20,916 nt of DNA from an uncultured Desulfotignum sp. (GTDB lineage Bacteria > Desulfobacterota > Desulfobacteria > Desulfobacterales > Desulfobacteraceae). Positions 1-8,061 of the stretch are shown one piece after another. The stretch is from the NCBI GenBank assembly GCA_937951975.1, contig CALGAJ010000371.1, positions 1-20,916 on the forward strand, read 5' to 3'. Position 1 is the first letter of the stretch; each line of letters begins with the position of its first letter. The notes beneath the pieces were generated by a model. The model did not search any database. It was not told the origin of the DNA and saw only the letters and a list, made by a program, of their open reading frames with translations. The position numbers and the translations under genes are program-made.

Positions 1-425
1 CCGGCGATCCGCGTCAGGATGAGGGTCTGCGTGATTTCAGGAAGGGTGTATTCCAGTTTCATGGCGGCGGCGGCGGCAAAGGCGGCCGTGACCCCGGGAA
101 CAATGGTATAAGGGATCCCCTGTTGATCCAGTTGACCGATCTGCTCCTGGATAGCGCCGTAAAGGGACGGATCTCCCGTATGCAGGCGCACCACTTTTTT
201 CCCCTGTTTTACCGCATCCGCCATCAGATGAATGATCTCATCCAGGTGCAGGGGGGCACTGTTAACGGCTTTGGCATTTTTTGCCCACTCAAGCAGGGTT
301 TCAGGGACCAAAGACCCGGCATAGACCACCAGGTCTGCCGCCATCATTGCCTTTTGCCCTTTGACGGTGATGAGTTCCGGATCACCCGGACCGGCACCTA
401 CAAATATTACCGGATGCATCTGCAT
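1..425 (-). CDS. cbiF: Cobalt-precorrin-4 C11-methyltransferase CbiF (partial, C-terminus cut by window edge)
   Basis: SAM-dependent methyltransferase that methylates C11 of the corrin precursor in the anaerobic cobalamin pathway (cytoplasmic). The first 141 codons are visible. The N-terminal glycine-rich SAM loop reads GAGPGDPELITVKG (about residues 9-22). It is followed by the family segments YAGSLVP, HTGDPSLYGAIQEQ and PGVTAAFAAAAAMKLEYTLP, which are typical of CbiF/CobM rather than CbiL or CbiH. The ATG at 425-423 has an AGGAG Shine-Dalgarno about 7 bases upstream. It is the last visible gene of the operon, 22 bp after the cbiET stop. The gene continues beyond position 1; the rest of the protein (normally about 250 residues) is outside the window. 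Confidence 0.93.
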   Translation of the reverse strand, partial: MQMHPVIFVGAGPGDPELITVKGQKAMMAADLVVYAGSLVPETLLEWAKNAKAVNSAPLHLDEIIHLMADAVKQGKKVVRLHTGDPSLYGAIQEQIGQLDQQGIPYTIVPGVTAAFAAAAAMKLEYTLPEITQTLILTRIA

Positions 426-447
426 GAATTTTTCTCCTGTTTTGTTT

Positions 448-1665
448 CTATTGTTTGATCCCCTGTATGATAAACACGGGATTCCGGCTTTTCAGCATCT
501 GCCCCCAGGGCATGCCATGCCCGGTATTCACCTGTACCTGGATGATCCGGGTGTCAAATCCCATGGAAGAGAGCATGTCAAGGCTTGCAGTCATGTTGCT
601 GATCAGCACGGTATTGATAACCATGATTCCGTTTTCCTTTATTCGTGCCCCGGCGGCACGGATGATGGACGGCAGGTCTTTGCCGCCGCCCCCGATAAAA
701 ATACGGTCCGGATCCGGCAGGGTTTCCATTTCTCCGGGGAGATGCCCCTGACAGACAGTGAGGTTTTTCACCCCGAATGTGTTCATGTTTTTGTGAATGT
801 CCTGGATCCGGGTGTCATTTTTTTCAACGGCATAGATCATTCCCCGGGTAATATAATAGGACGCTTCAATGGAGACGGAACCGCTTCCGGCACCTAAGTC
901 CCACAAGATATGATCCGGCTGGAGCCTCAGTTTGGACAGTGAAATAACACGGATTTCAGGTTTGGTGATCAGGCCCTGGTCGTGATGGAACCGGTCATCA
1001 GGCATTCCCGGAAAAACCGGCATAACGCTTTGGACCGGATCATTTTTTTTTCTGAGAAACACCACCAGGTTCGGTTCTGAGAAATCCCTTTCCACAGTTT
1101 GTCCCGGATCAAACCAGGTAAGGGCTTCATCCCTGGTCCCGAGCCGTTCCAGCACACAGATCTGAAAATCAGTGATTTTGTTTTCACCCAGGATTCTGCA
1201 GATCCTGGCCGGTGTATGGACCGGGTCCGTAAACACAGCGAGTTTATCATGGGTCCTGAAATCACCCAGGTGCCTGTTTTCAAACGCACGGCCGTGGAAA
1301 CTCATCACCCGGACATCCTGCCAGGATTGTCTGATCCTGGCAAATGCCCCTGCCACGGCGCTGATATTGGGGTATATTTTGATTCTGTCTTTTCCAATGC
1401 GGTCGGCCAGATACGGGCCGATGCCGAAAAAAAGGGGATCTCCTGAAGCCAGGACCACAATGTTTTTTCCTTGTGCCAGTTTGTCCAGAAACAGGCCGGG
1501 CAGGGTGTCTAAATTTTTTTTGATTTCAATTTTTTCTCCGGAAAACAGCGGGAACAGATCCAGCTGACGGGCCCCGCCGGAAAGGACATCCGCTGCCTGT
1601 ATGAGGGCCAGATGGGTTTGGGTCAGGTCGTTTCGGGAAAGGCCGAGTCCAATGACGGATAGCAT
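448..1665 (-). CDS. cbiET: Fused cobalt-precorrin-7 C5-methyltransferase / cobalt-precorrin-6B C15-methyltransferase (decarboxylating), CbiE-CbiT
   Basis: 405-residue bifunctional enzyme, the CobL-like fusion of two corrin methyltransferases. Residues 1-210 are the CbiE half: the start MLSVIGLGL, the SAM/substrate loop ASGDPLFFGIG (73-83) and the YPNISAVAGAFAR segment near 98-110. Residues about 215-405 are the CbiT half: PDDRFHHDQGLITKPEIR (222-239), which is the family's substrate-site signature, then the class I SAM motif DLGAGSGSVSIEA (256-268) and IFIGGGG (322-328). CbiT methylates C15 and decarboxylates the C12 acetate; CbiE methylates C5. The ATG at 1665 lies 3 bp after the cbiD stop with only a weak purine-rich ribosome site, so translational coupling to cbiD is likely. 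Length and domain order match known CobL/CbiET fusions. Confidence 0.95.
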   Translation of the reverse strand: MLSVIGLGLSRNDLTQTHLALIQAADVLSGGARQLDLFPLFSGEKIEIKKNLDTLPGLFLDKLAQGKNIVVLASGDPLFFGIGPYLADRIGKDRIKIYPNISAVAGAFARIRQSWQDVRVMSFHGRAFENRHLGDFRTHDKLAVFTDPVHTPARICRILGENKITDFQICVLERLGTRDEALTWFDPGQTVERDFSEPNLVVFLRKKNDPVQSVMPVFPGMPDDRFHHDQGLITKPEIRVISLSKLRLQPDHILWDLGAGSGSVSIEASYYITRGMIYAVEKNDTRIQDIHKNMNTFGVKNLTVCQGHLPGEMETLPDPDRIFIGGGGKDLPSIIRAAGARIKENGIMVINTVLISNMTASLDMLSSMGFDTRIIQVQVNTGHGMPWGQMLKSRNPVFIIQGIKQ

Positions 1666-1668
1666 GAT

Positions 1669-2796
1669 TTACGTCTTCTTTTGTGATGGATTTGAGTCAA
1701 AATAGATCCTGCCGCTGAAATCAAAAATAATCGCCCGGATATTGACAGAGATTCCTGAAAAAGACCGGGCTGAGCGGACTATTTCCGACCCCACCCGGGC
1801 GATCACTGGTCGTGCCGTATTTTCAAGCATCAAAAAAGCCTGTCTTGCCGTGTTGGCGGATACAATGTTTTGGGCGGCCGCTTTATTTCCGGTCAGTTCC
1901 AGTGTCCACCGGGAAAGTGTTTTCAGACACAGATCTGTTTTTGCCGCATGGGTATGGGGAAGTCCATCGGCCATTTTAAGGGCTTTTCCAAAAAAAACAG
2001 CCAGCACGATGTCTGAAAATCCCATAGCGGCGGCTGATTCAAGGGACAGTTTGAAAAAATCACCCATCTGGATAAACGCCTCTTCCGGATCATGGGTAAA
2101 ATATTTTTGGGCAAACCGTTCACTTCTTCTTCCCGTGGTAAAAAATATTTTTTTCACGCCGCATGCCCGGGCCACACAAAGAGAGGACCGGATCGTGGCA
2201 ATATAGGCGTCGTGGGACATGGGACGGACAACCCCCGTGGTTCCCAGAATCGAAATGCCGCCGATAATTCCCAGCCGCGCGTTTAGGGTATGCCCGGCCA
2301 GGGCCTCTCCCTCAGGAACAAAGATTTCTATGGAAACGGCAAAGGACCCGCCGCTGTCCGCCAGCATCTCTTCAACCACGGATGTGATCATTTGTCTTGG
2401 GCCGGGATTGATGGCCGGATGCCCGGGCAAGATTTCAAGGCCGGGTTTTGTAACCCGTCCCACGCCTTTCCCCCCTGAAATAGTCAACACGGGGACATCG
2501 GTCTGTTTTATGGAGACCACCGCACCGATTTCCGCTTTGTGGGTCACATCCGGGTCATCGCCTGCGTCTTTGATCACGGTGCACACGGCGGTCTGTTCAC
2601 CGGATTTTTCCAGTGAAAAAATGTCAATATCCCGGTGGCCGCCACCGATGAAACCGATAGTAACGGATGGCTTTTTTTCTTTTTTCAGCAAAAGATAAAG
2701 GGCGCCTTTTACGGCGGCGGCAGCGGCGGCCCCCGTTGTAAATCCTTGTTTTAATCCTGTTTGTTTTGATTTTGCCATTTTTTTTAAAAAACTCAA
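1669..2796 (-). CDS. cbiD: Cobalt-precorrin-5B C1-methyltransferase CbiD
   Basis: 375 residues, the usual length for CbiD, which methylates C1 of the ring during anaerobic corrin synthesis. Family segments in order: LKQGFTTGAAAAAAVK (15-30), KDAGDDPDVTHKAEIG (76-91), GGKGVGRVTKPGL (108-120), LGIIGGISILGTTGVVRPMS (175-194) and HTHAAKTDL (281-289). The start used is TTG at 2796-2794, whose TTGA overlaps the TGA stop of the upstream membrane-protein gene by 4 bp; this favours translational coupling. An in-frame ATG at 2778 is the alternative and would remove six residues; neither has a convincing Shine-Dalgarno. Oddity: relatives usually have T-C or a similar pair after the TTG of the first motif, whereas here a pure alanine run follows, encoded by a GCC/GCG-rich stretch. 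Confidence 0.95.
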   Translation of the reverse strand: MSFLKKMAKSKQTGLKQGFTTGAAAAAAVKGALYLLLKKEKKPSVTIGFIGGGHRDIDIFSLEKSGEQTAVCTVIKDAGDDPDVTHKAEIGAVVSIKQTDVPVLTISGGKGVGRVTKPGLEILPGHPAINPGPRQMITSVVEEMLADSGGSFAVSIEIFVPEGEALAGHTLNARLGIIGGISILGTTGVVRPMSHDAYIATIRSSLCVARACGVKKIFFTTGRRSERFAQKYFTHDPEEAFIQMGDFFKLSLESAAAMGFSDIVLAVFFGKALKMADGLPHTHAAKTDLCLKTLSRWTLELTGNKAAAQNIVSANTARQAFLMLENTARPVIARVGSEIVRSARSFSGISVNIRAIIFDFSGRIYFDSNPSQKKT

Positions 2797-3842
2797 TATA
2801 ACATAAAAAAACAGATGCCAACGGCAATCAGGCTCAATACCCTGAAAAACTGACCCAAAAGAAGAATCTGTAATCCCATTTTGGGCGAATAGATACCCAT
2901 ATACCTGGGAAGCTGGTGACGGATGGCCCGCAGCGGAAAGGCGATAATGTTTCCGGCCAAAAGGGCAAGCACCGTTTGTTCAACATTGATGAGCCCGGCA
3001 TCAAGGAATGCGCCGGCCGCGGCAAAACCGGAAGTGAATTCCGCAGCAAAGCTGAGTACCACGACGGAAAGTGCTTCCACGGGAATAAACGCCAGGGAAA
3101 GGTTGCGGGCGATGAGCTGGTTGGCTGCATTAAAAAAATTCAGCGCATTGATCATGAAAACAGCGATATATACGGGCAGTACATACACAAAAACAGTTAC
3201 CAGGCGCTTGGGAATTTTTTCTTTGATGGCCTGGAGCATTTTTTTCCAGCTTTGCCGGTCGCCGGGGACAGCAGCCGTTTTGCCGTTGGTTGCCATTCCG
3301 GTTTCAGGGTGAATAAAAAAACGGCCGTACACAAGACACAGAAAAGTCCGGATAAAAGTGGCCAGAAATGTGAGAAAATAATAAATGACCCCGGCTTTTC
3401 CGGTTAAGGGCAGAACAATGAAAAAAGTGGTGGGAAGGTGGAGAAAATAAGCGGGAAACTGGTTCACAAAATTGGTCACAAAGAGCTGCTGCCGGGTGAT
3501 GGTTCCCTCTTTGTAAAAATCAAGGAGCATGGCGTTTGCAGTGACACCGGATACAAATGCCGCAGTAAATGCGGCGCCGCAACGGTCACCAAGATGACCG
3601 AACCTGAAAAAGGGCCTGGCGGCAACCCCCAGGGTCCGGGTCCATCCGGAAGCCTCGATCACCTGTCCGGCAACCAGGCCTGCTGCGATAAACCCCATCA
3701 AGGTGAGCAAGGGCATCAACAAACTGTCGGTCAGGTGCTGCACGGTCACCTTGTCTATCAGGATCAGTCCTGACATGAGCATTGCGGCAGATACCGTCAG
3801 GGAAACGGCAAGCGGTCTGTATTTAACGGCGGATTCCGGCAT
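2793..3842 (-). CDS. Nucleoside-recognition (Gate) domain integral membrane protein in the cobalamin operon
   Basis: About 349 residues with many hydrophobic helices, for example PLAVSLTVSAAMLMSGLIL near the N-terminus, LLTLMGFIAAGLVAGQVIEA, VIYYFLTFLATFIRTFLCLV, VTVFVYVLPVYIAVFMINAL, and a C-terminal QFFRVLSLIAVGICFFMLY. The internal FVNQFPAYFLHLPTTFF and SFAAEFTSGFAAAG segments fit the nucleoside-recognition/Gate family, which is related to SpmA/SpmB and FeoB Gate regions. I chose ATG 3842, 22 bp after the cbiL stop; a longer reading from TTG 3887 would overlap cbiL. The gene sits between cbiL and cbiD under the cobalamin riboswitch, so a role in transport of cobalt, a cobalamin precursor or a lower-ligand nucleoside is a reasonable inference. 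The sequence alone does not show the substrate. Confidence 0.8.
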   Translation of the reverse strand: MPESAVKYRPLAVSLTVSAAMLMSGLILIDKVTVQHLTDSLLMPLLTLMGFIAAGLVAGQVIEASGWTRTLGVAARPFFRFGHLGDRCGAAFTAAFVSGVTANAMLLDFYKEGTITRQQLFVTNFVNQFPAYFLHLPTTFFIVLPLTGKAGVIYYFLTFLATFIRTFLCLVYGRFFIHPETGMATNGKTAAVPGDRQSWKKMLQAIKEKIPKRLVTVFVYVLPVYIAVFMINALNFFNAANQLIARNLSLAFIPVEALSVVVLSFAAEFTSGFAAAGAFLDAGLINVEQTVLALLAGNIIAFPLRAIRHQLPRYMGIYSPKMGLQILLLGQFFRVLSLIAVGICFFMLY

Positions 3843-3864
3843 AACCTGATTTTTTCCAAGTCCT

Positions 3865-4584
3865 TTATTTGAGATTTTGTTTGGCAATGATCAAAGACCA
3901 GTAGTCTGGTTTTTGTTTTTCAAGATCCGTGACGTCCTCAAATATTTTTTCGCCTTTCCGGCCGCACCGGGAGACCCCCCGGCTGTTTTTGAGGAGGCCG
4001 GCCTCTGCAAGGGCGTCATTGATGTCTTTCATATGTCTGTAGGTTTTCAGTAATACCACATTTTCCGGACAACCGGAAAATTTTCTCAGCGCTTTCCCTC
4101 CTCTGGCACCGGAGGTAATCAAAAGGGATTCCTCCCCTTCCACCAGGGGCATATTCATCCGGGATGCGGCAGCCAGATACGAGGGGATGCCGGGAATGGA
4201 CCGGATGGGTATCCCGGGGTTTTTCTGCTGGATGATCCGGATCAGGTATCCGTAAGTTGAATAGGTCAGCACGTCTCCCAGGGTGAGGAACGCCACATTT
4301 TTCCCCTGTTCAAGTTCCGCCATGATCATCCGGGCGTTTTCGTCCCACAGCGTTTCTTTTTCGTCTTCGTTGTTGGACATCTGGAAGGGGAGCATCCGGA
4401 TATCCGCATGCTCTGAAATGTGGGGTCTTGCGATTTCGACAGCCAGGCTGTGCCTGTTTTTGATGGAAGAGGCCGCAAAGATGACGTCGACATGGTTGAT
4501 CACACGGACGGCTTTGAGGGTCAACAGTTCCGGGTCACCCGGGCCGACACCGATACCGTAAAATGTGCCTGTTGAAGGATTCAT
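3865..4584 (-). CDS. cbiL: Cobalt-precorrin-2 / cobalt-factor II C20-methyltransferase CbiL
   Basis: 239 residues, full length for CbiL, the methyltransferase that adds the C20 methyl to cobalt-factor II (cytoplasm, early anaerobic corrin pathway). The N-terminal SAM loop is GIGVGPGDPELLTLKAV (10-26). It is followed by AFLTLGDVLTYSTYGYL (98-114), PGIPSYLAAASRMNMPLVEG (131-150) and LLITSG, a combination specific to CbiL/CobI among corrin methyltransferases. The ATG at 4584 has an AGGA ribosome site and lies 15 bp after the cbiC stop. The C-terminus (YWSLIIAKQNL) is intact and ends in TAA just before the membrane-protein gene. Confidence 0.95.
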   Translation of the reverse strand: MNPSTGTFYGIGVGPGDPELLTLKAVRVINHVDVIFAASSIKNRHSLAVEIARPHISEHADIRMLPFQMSNNEDEKETLWDENARMIMAELEQGKNVAFLTLGDVLTYSTYGYLIRIIQQKNPGIPIRSIPGIPSYLAAASRMNMPLVEGEESLLITSGARGGKALRKFSGCPENVVLLKTYRHMKDINDALAEAGLLKNSRGVSRCGRKGEKIFEDVTDLEKQKPDYWSLIIAKQNLK

Positions 4585-4599
4585 GTTTTTTTCCTGTTG

Positions 4600-5220
4600 T
4601 TAGGACTGCGTATCCATTGAAAGAATGATCAGCGCATTCAATGCCGCTGCGGCGATGTTGGAGCCGCCTTTTCTGCCGGTATTGGTGATATAGGGGATAT
4701 CGTGTTCCAGAAGAAGTGCCTTGGATTCGGCTGCATTGACAAATCCCACAGGAAAACCCAGAATCAGAGCAGGAAAGGCTTTTTTGTCTTTAATCAGTTC
4801 AATTAAACGTAACAGGGCCGTGGGAGCGTTTCCAACAACATAAATGCCCCCTTGCATTTCCGGAACAGACCGGTTCACGGCCTCAAGGGCCCGGGTGGTC
4901 CCGTTTTTTTTGGCCGCGTCTGCGACATCCCTGTCACTGATACGGCAGATCACCCGGTTGCCGAATGGCACCAGGGATGTTTTCCGAATGCCGGATCTGG
5001 CCATTTCCGTATCCGTGATAATGTTTTTTCCGGACCGGATCGCGGCAATCCCTGCCGTAATGGCATGTGTATGGAACCGGACGGTGTTTAAATAGTCAAA
5101 ATCAGCCGAGGTGTGAATCAGCCGCCGGACCACGGGCCATTCAGCCGGTCCGAATCCATGGCCGTGGGCTTCGTTGTCGATAATCTTGAAGCTTAAAGTT
5201 TCAATTTCCTGTGGTTTCAT
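4600..5220 (-). CDS. cbiC: Cobalt-precorrin-8 methylmutase CbiC
   Basis: 206 residues. The enzyme moves the C11 methyl to C12, converting cobalt-precorrin-8 to cobyrinate. The catalytic histidine is His36 in RRLIHTSADFDY. Other signatures are HTHAITAGI from about residue 50, TDTEMARSGI (70-78), GGIYVVGNAPTALLRLIE (124-141) and ILGFPVGFVNAAESK (153-167). The frame is open upstream to 5367, but ATG 5220 is preferred because the CbiC family begins there and an AGGA sits about 7 bases upstream. The start overlaps the end of the binding-protein gene by 20 bp, implying coupled translation. Confidence 0.95.
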   Translation of the reverse strand: MKPQEIETLSFKIIDNEAHGHGFGPAEWPVVRRLIHTSADFDYLNTVRFHTHAITAGIAAIRSGKNIITDTEMARSGIRKTSLVPFGNRVICRISDRDVADAAKKNGTTRALEAVNRSVPEMQGGIYVVGNAPTALLRLIELIKDKKAFPALILGFPVGFVNAAESKALLLEHDIPYITNTGRKGGSNIAAAALNALIILSMDTQS

Positions 5221-6217
5221 TGTATATCCTGTCTGGTAATGGGGTGATGGCCTCCTGAAACACAGTATCCCAGGCGGTTCCTGAAAATTCGGGGTAAACC
5301 AGTATTCCGGTCTGGTGGATGCCGTGAAGCAGCCGCATGGTGGGCCGTGAAACAATATGTTCGTCAATGATGTAAACCCGGTTGTTTCGGATCGCCCGGA
5401 TCACGGAAAATCCGGGCTCATTTTTGATTTGATCCAGGGTTGGACGGTTCATGGGGCCTTTTTGTGACAGGAATACATCAATATCCGCTGCTTTTGACAG
5501 GATCCGTTCCTTACCGTATACGGCGATGTTGCTTCCCCGGGACGGCCTGGCATCATGGGCAATATTGATGCCTCCAGCGGTTTTTAAAACAAAATCAGTC
5601 ATGGAGCCATTGGAAAAGGTTTTCATTTTGTCATGGATGGCCTCAAAATACACTTTTTGGGGGGGTGTGACGTTTTTTGAATAGGCACTGAATTTTTCAA
5701 CGGCCACCTGAAATTGTTGGATCATCCGAAGGGATGTGTCTTTTTTCCCGGTCAGTAGGCCCAATATTTTCCAGTATTCATACATCTGTTCAATGGTTGA
5801 GGGCTGGATGGAAACAACCGTGATGCCGCTTTGCTCCAGCCGTTTGGTCAGCCTGGCATACCCCCTGTCGATCATGGGCCGGATCAGTACCAGGTCCGGC
5901 CTGGCCGCCAGGAACCGTTCCGGGTCATCATGGTATGAAAAGGCCGGTTTTGCCTGTGCTTTTTCAGGATATGAATCAGATCGGGACACCCCGATGATCT
6001 CTGAATCCAGACCCAGATAAAACAGATTTTCCGTGTGGGCCCCGTAAAGGGATATGATCCGTGAAAACGGCCGGCTCATATCGATGGTCCGCCCGGACTG
6101 GTCGATCAGCGTGGTGTCATCCACAAGCGTGACATCCCCGGTAACATCCGCAGAAACGCCTGGCGTGAACAGGCCGATGAAAATACAAAAAAAGAAAATC
6201 CCCGTTCGTATCACCAT
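5201..6217 (-). CDS. Periplasmic binding protein of a FecCD-type ABC importer (BtuF/FepB class)
   Basis: 338 residues with a signal peptide (hydrophobic FFFCIFIGLF, probable cleavage near residues 22-24), so it acts in the periplasm. It has the bilobed iron-siderophore/cobalamin-binding fold (Peripla_BP_2): the FSRIISLYGAHTENLFYLGL opening of the first lobe (51-70), LAARPDLVLIRP (103-114), a connecting helix around YWKILGLLTGK, and second-lobe DFVLKTAGGINIAHDA. It is the last of three adjacent transporter genes (permease, ATPase, binding protein) and overlaps the ATPase gene by 7 bp and cbiC by 20 bp. Family members bind cobalamin, haem, siderophores or metal chelates; the riboswitch points to a corrinoid, cobalt or tetrapyrrole ligand, but the ligand is inferred. 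Confidence 0.85.
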   Translation of the reverse strand: MVIRTGIFFFCIFIGLFTPGVSADVTGDVTLVDDTTLIDQSGRTIDMSRPFSRIISLYGAHTENLFYLGLDSEIIGVSRSDSYPEKAQAKPAFSYHDDPERFLAARPDLVLIRPMIDRGYARLTKRLEQSGITVVSIQPSTIEQMYEYWKILGLLTGKKDTSLRMIQQFQVAVEKFSAYSKNVTPPQKVYFEAIHDKMKTFSNGSMTDFVLKTAGGINIAHDARPSRGSNIAVYGKERILSKAADIDVFLSQKGPMNRPTLDQIKNEPGFSVIRAIRNNRVYIIDEHIVSRPTMRLLHGIHQTGILVYPEFSGTAWDTVFQEAITPLPDRIYNETTGN

Positions 6218-7011
6218 GATGCTGCTTTCCCTGTTTTAAACACGGCCTGCCCGGCCTGGTAAAGGGGTTCGAACCGTATTTTTGACTGAATATGAAACAC
6301 AGTTTCAAGCATTTGTTCCGTCATCAGGTCCTGTGTCGGGCCTTTTTTGACCAGGGTTCCCTTTTTCATGAATACCATTTCATCACAGAATATCGCTGCC
6401 AGATTGATGTCCTGAAATACAGAGATAACGGTCAGACCTTTTTCACGCACCATTTTTTTAACCGTGTCAAGCAAATGGATACTGTGGCGGATGTCAAGAT
6501 TGGACGTGGCTTCGTCCAGAAGAAGAATATCCGTGTCCTGGGCCAGGGCCCTGGCAAACACGGTGCGTTGCCGCTCACCCCCGCTGATTTCAGTGACAAG
6601 CTGGCCTTTCAGACGGCGTATCCCCGTGATTTCCATGGCCTGATCACATTTTTGGAAGTCTTGGGCCGATGGGCTGGAAAATCTTGGTATATATGGATAT
6701 CGTCCCATCATGACCACGTCGGATACCCGATAGGGAAAGTTGATATAAAAATTCTGGGAGACCAGACTTATCTGTTTTGCCAGGATCTTTTTAGGGGTTT
6801 TCTTTAAACATTTCCCCATGAACCGGACTTCGCCTGTGTGGGGATGAATGAATCCGGCCATCAGGTCCAGCAAGGTGGTTTTACCACACCCGTTGGGTCC
6901 GAGGATTCCGTAAAACCGGCCTTTTTTAAAGGTTTCCGAGATGCCGGTGAGAACGATGTCCCGGTCATAGGCAAAAACCGCCTGCCGGATGTCATGGCAG
7001 ATTTCGGTCAT
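6211..7011 (-). CDS. ATP-binding subunit of the FecCD-type ABC importer (BtuD/FecE class)
   Basis: 266-residue ABC ATPase that would power the adjacent permease. Walker A GPNGCGKTT (38-46), Q-loop SLVSQNF (82-88), signature ISGGERQR (142-149), Walker B DILLLDEATSNLD (161-173) with the D-loop. The VVMMGRYPYIPRF stretch after the Q-loop is typical of the FecE/BtuD group. Oddity: the switch (H-loop) position, normally HD in this family, reads SVFQDINLAA, so the histidine is replaced by Gln200 (codon CAG). The start overlaps the permease stop as ATGA. The gene lies between the permease and the binding-protein genes in the riboswitch-controlled operon. Confidence 0.92.
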   Translation of the reverse strand: MTEICHDIRQAVFAYDRDIVLTGISETFKKGRFYGILGPNGCGKTTLLDLMAGFIHPHTGEVRFMGKCLKKTPKKILAKQISLVSQNFYINFPYRVSDVVMMGRYPYIPRFSSPSAQDFQKCDQAMEITGIRRLKGQLVTEISGGERQRTVFARALAQDTDILLLDEATSNLDIRHSIHLLDTVKKMVREKGLTVISVFQDINLAAIFCDEMVFMKKGTLVKKGPTQDLMTEQMLETVFHIQSKIRFEPLYQAGQAVFKTGKAASW

Positions 7012-8030
7012 TGCCGGCCCCTCATATGGTTTCTCCTGAAGATAAAGCAGAAAAAAGGGCCCCCGATCAATGCGGTGAGCACGCCGATGGGAATCTCAAC
7101 CGGAAGTATGGCCCGGGTGACCGTGTCTGCGGAAAGCATGAGGATGGCGCCGGCCAGAAAACAGACCGGCAAAAGCCTCTGGTTGTCCGGTCCTGCAAAG
7201 GACCGCATCATGTGCGGCACCAGAAGTCCCACAAAACCGATAATTCCGGAGACGGACACACATATCGCCGTGACAAAGGAGGCCGTAAAAAGCAGGTAAA
7301 GCATCACCCGGCGGGTTTCCACCCCAAGGGTGACGGCCATCCGGTCGCCTAAGGAAATGATGTTCAGGTCCCTGGAAAAGTAATAGATCACGATGAAGCC
7401 GCCCACCACGGTAATACTGACAAGCGACACATCCATCCATGTCCGGGAAGCAAAACTGCCCATGAGCCAGAAAATGATGATGGCCACCTGCTCATCGGCC
7501 AGGTATTTTAAAAAGCTGATTCCGGCGGACAAAATGGAGGATACGATAATTCCGGACAGGATCAGGGAGTTTGAGGAAAGGCCCTGCCGGTCAAAGGTAT
7601 GTCCGGATGACAGAAAAATCACGATCAAAAGCGTGACGGCGGCACCGGAGAACGCAAAACCCGGCAATATATACAGGTTCAGGGAAGGGAAAAACAAGAT
7701 GGCCAGAGATGCGCCAAATGCAGCGCCCGCGGAAATTCCCAGGGTAAAGGGATCTGCCAGGGGATTTAAAAGAATCCCCTGGTACACGGCCCCGGAAACG
7801 GCAAGCCCGGCACCCACAAAAACAGCGGTCAGAATTCTTGGGAGCCGGACATCCATGACCACGGTCCGGATCACGGCATCGATTTTCTGACCGGCATCCG
7901 GGCCGGGGAACACCGTTTCAAAAATACTGCGGGTCACATCGGAAAACGGGACGGGAATATATCCCATCCCGGCGGAACCGATCACGATCAGGCACAAAAG
8001 ACCCAGCAGAACCAGGTTTTCCGTTACCAT
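7008..8030 (-). CDS. FecCD/BtuC-type ABC importer permease
   Basis: About 340 residues with roughly ten membrane helices, matching the FecCD family that imports siderophores, haem or cobalamin. Diagnostic stretches are DVRLPRILTAVFVGAGLAVS, GAVYQGILLNPLADPFTLGI (the substrate-path motif), GASLAILFFP, and the C-terminal GIIGFVGLLVPHMMR coupling region followed by DTVTRAILPVEIPIGVLTAL. The frame is open to 8078, which would overlap cbiK by 17 bp. ATG 8030 is preferred because AAAGGA lies 6 bases upstream, while ATG 8078 and ATG 8060 lack a ribosome site. The first transporter gene after cbiK, 31 bp from its stop; stop overlaps the ATPase start. Confidence 0.9.
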   Translation of the reverse strand: MVTENLVLLGLLCLIVIGSAGMGYIPVPFSDVTRSIFETVFPGPDAGQKIDAVIRTVVMDVRLPRILTAVFVGAGLAVSGAVYQGILLNPLADPFTLGISAGAAFGASLAILFFPSLNLYILPGFAFSGAAVTLLIVIFLSSGHTFDRQGLSSNSLILSGIIVSSILSAGISFLKYLADEQVAIIIFWLMGSFASRTWMDVSLVSITVVGGFIVIYYFSRDLNIISLGDRMAVTLGVETRRVMLYLLFTASFVTAICVSVSGIIGFVGLLVPHMMRSFAGPDNQRLLPVCFLAGAILMLSADTVTRAILPVEIPIGVLTALIGGPFFCFIFRRNHMRGRQ

Positions 8031-8061
8031 TTTCATTCCTTTTCCCGGGGTATCGTTCATG

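Noticed and set aside
64..90. GGC/GCC-type triplet repeat near the left edge
   Set aside because: It encodes an alanine-rich turn in CbiF (A-A-F-A-A-A-A-A) and is ordinary coding sequence, not a separate repeat element.
361..897. Plus-strand open frames over cbiF and cbiET, and similar long plus-strand frames throughout 1-16471
   Set aside because: They are antisense shadows of well-supported minus-strand genes, with low-complexity or unnatural composition and no ribosome sites.
5221..5367. N-terminal extension of cbiC to 5367
   Set aside because: It lies inside the binding-protein gene, has no CbiC-like sequence, and ATG 5220 has its own ribosome site at the family's normal start.
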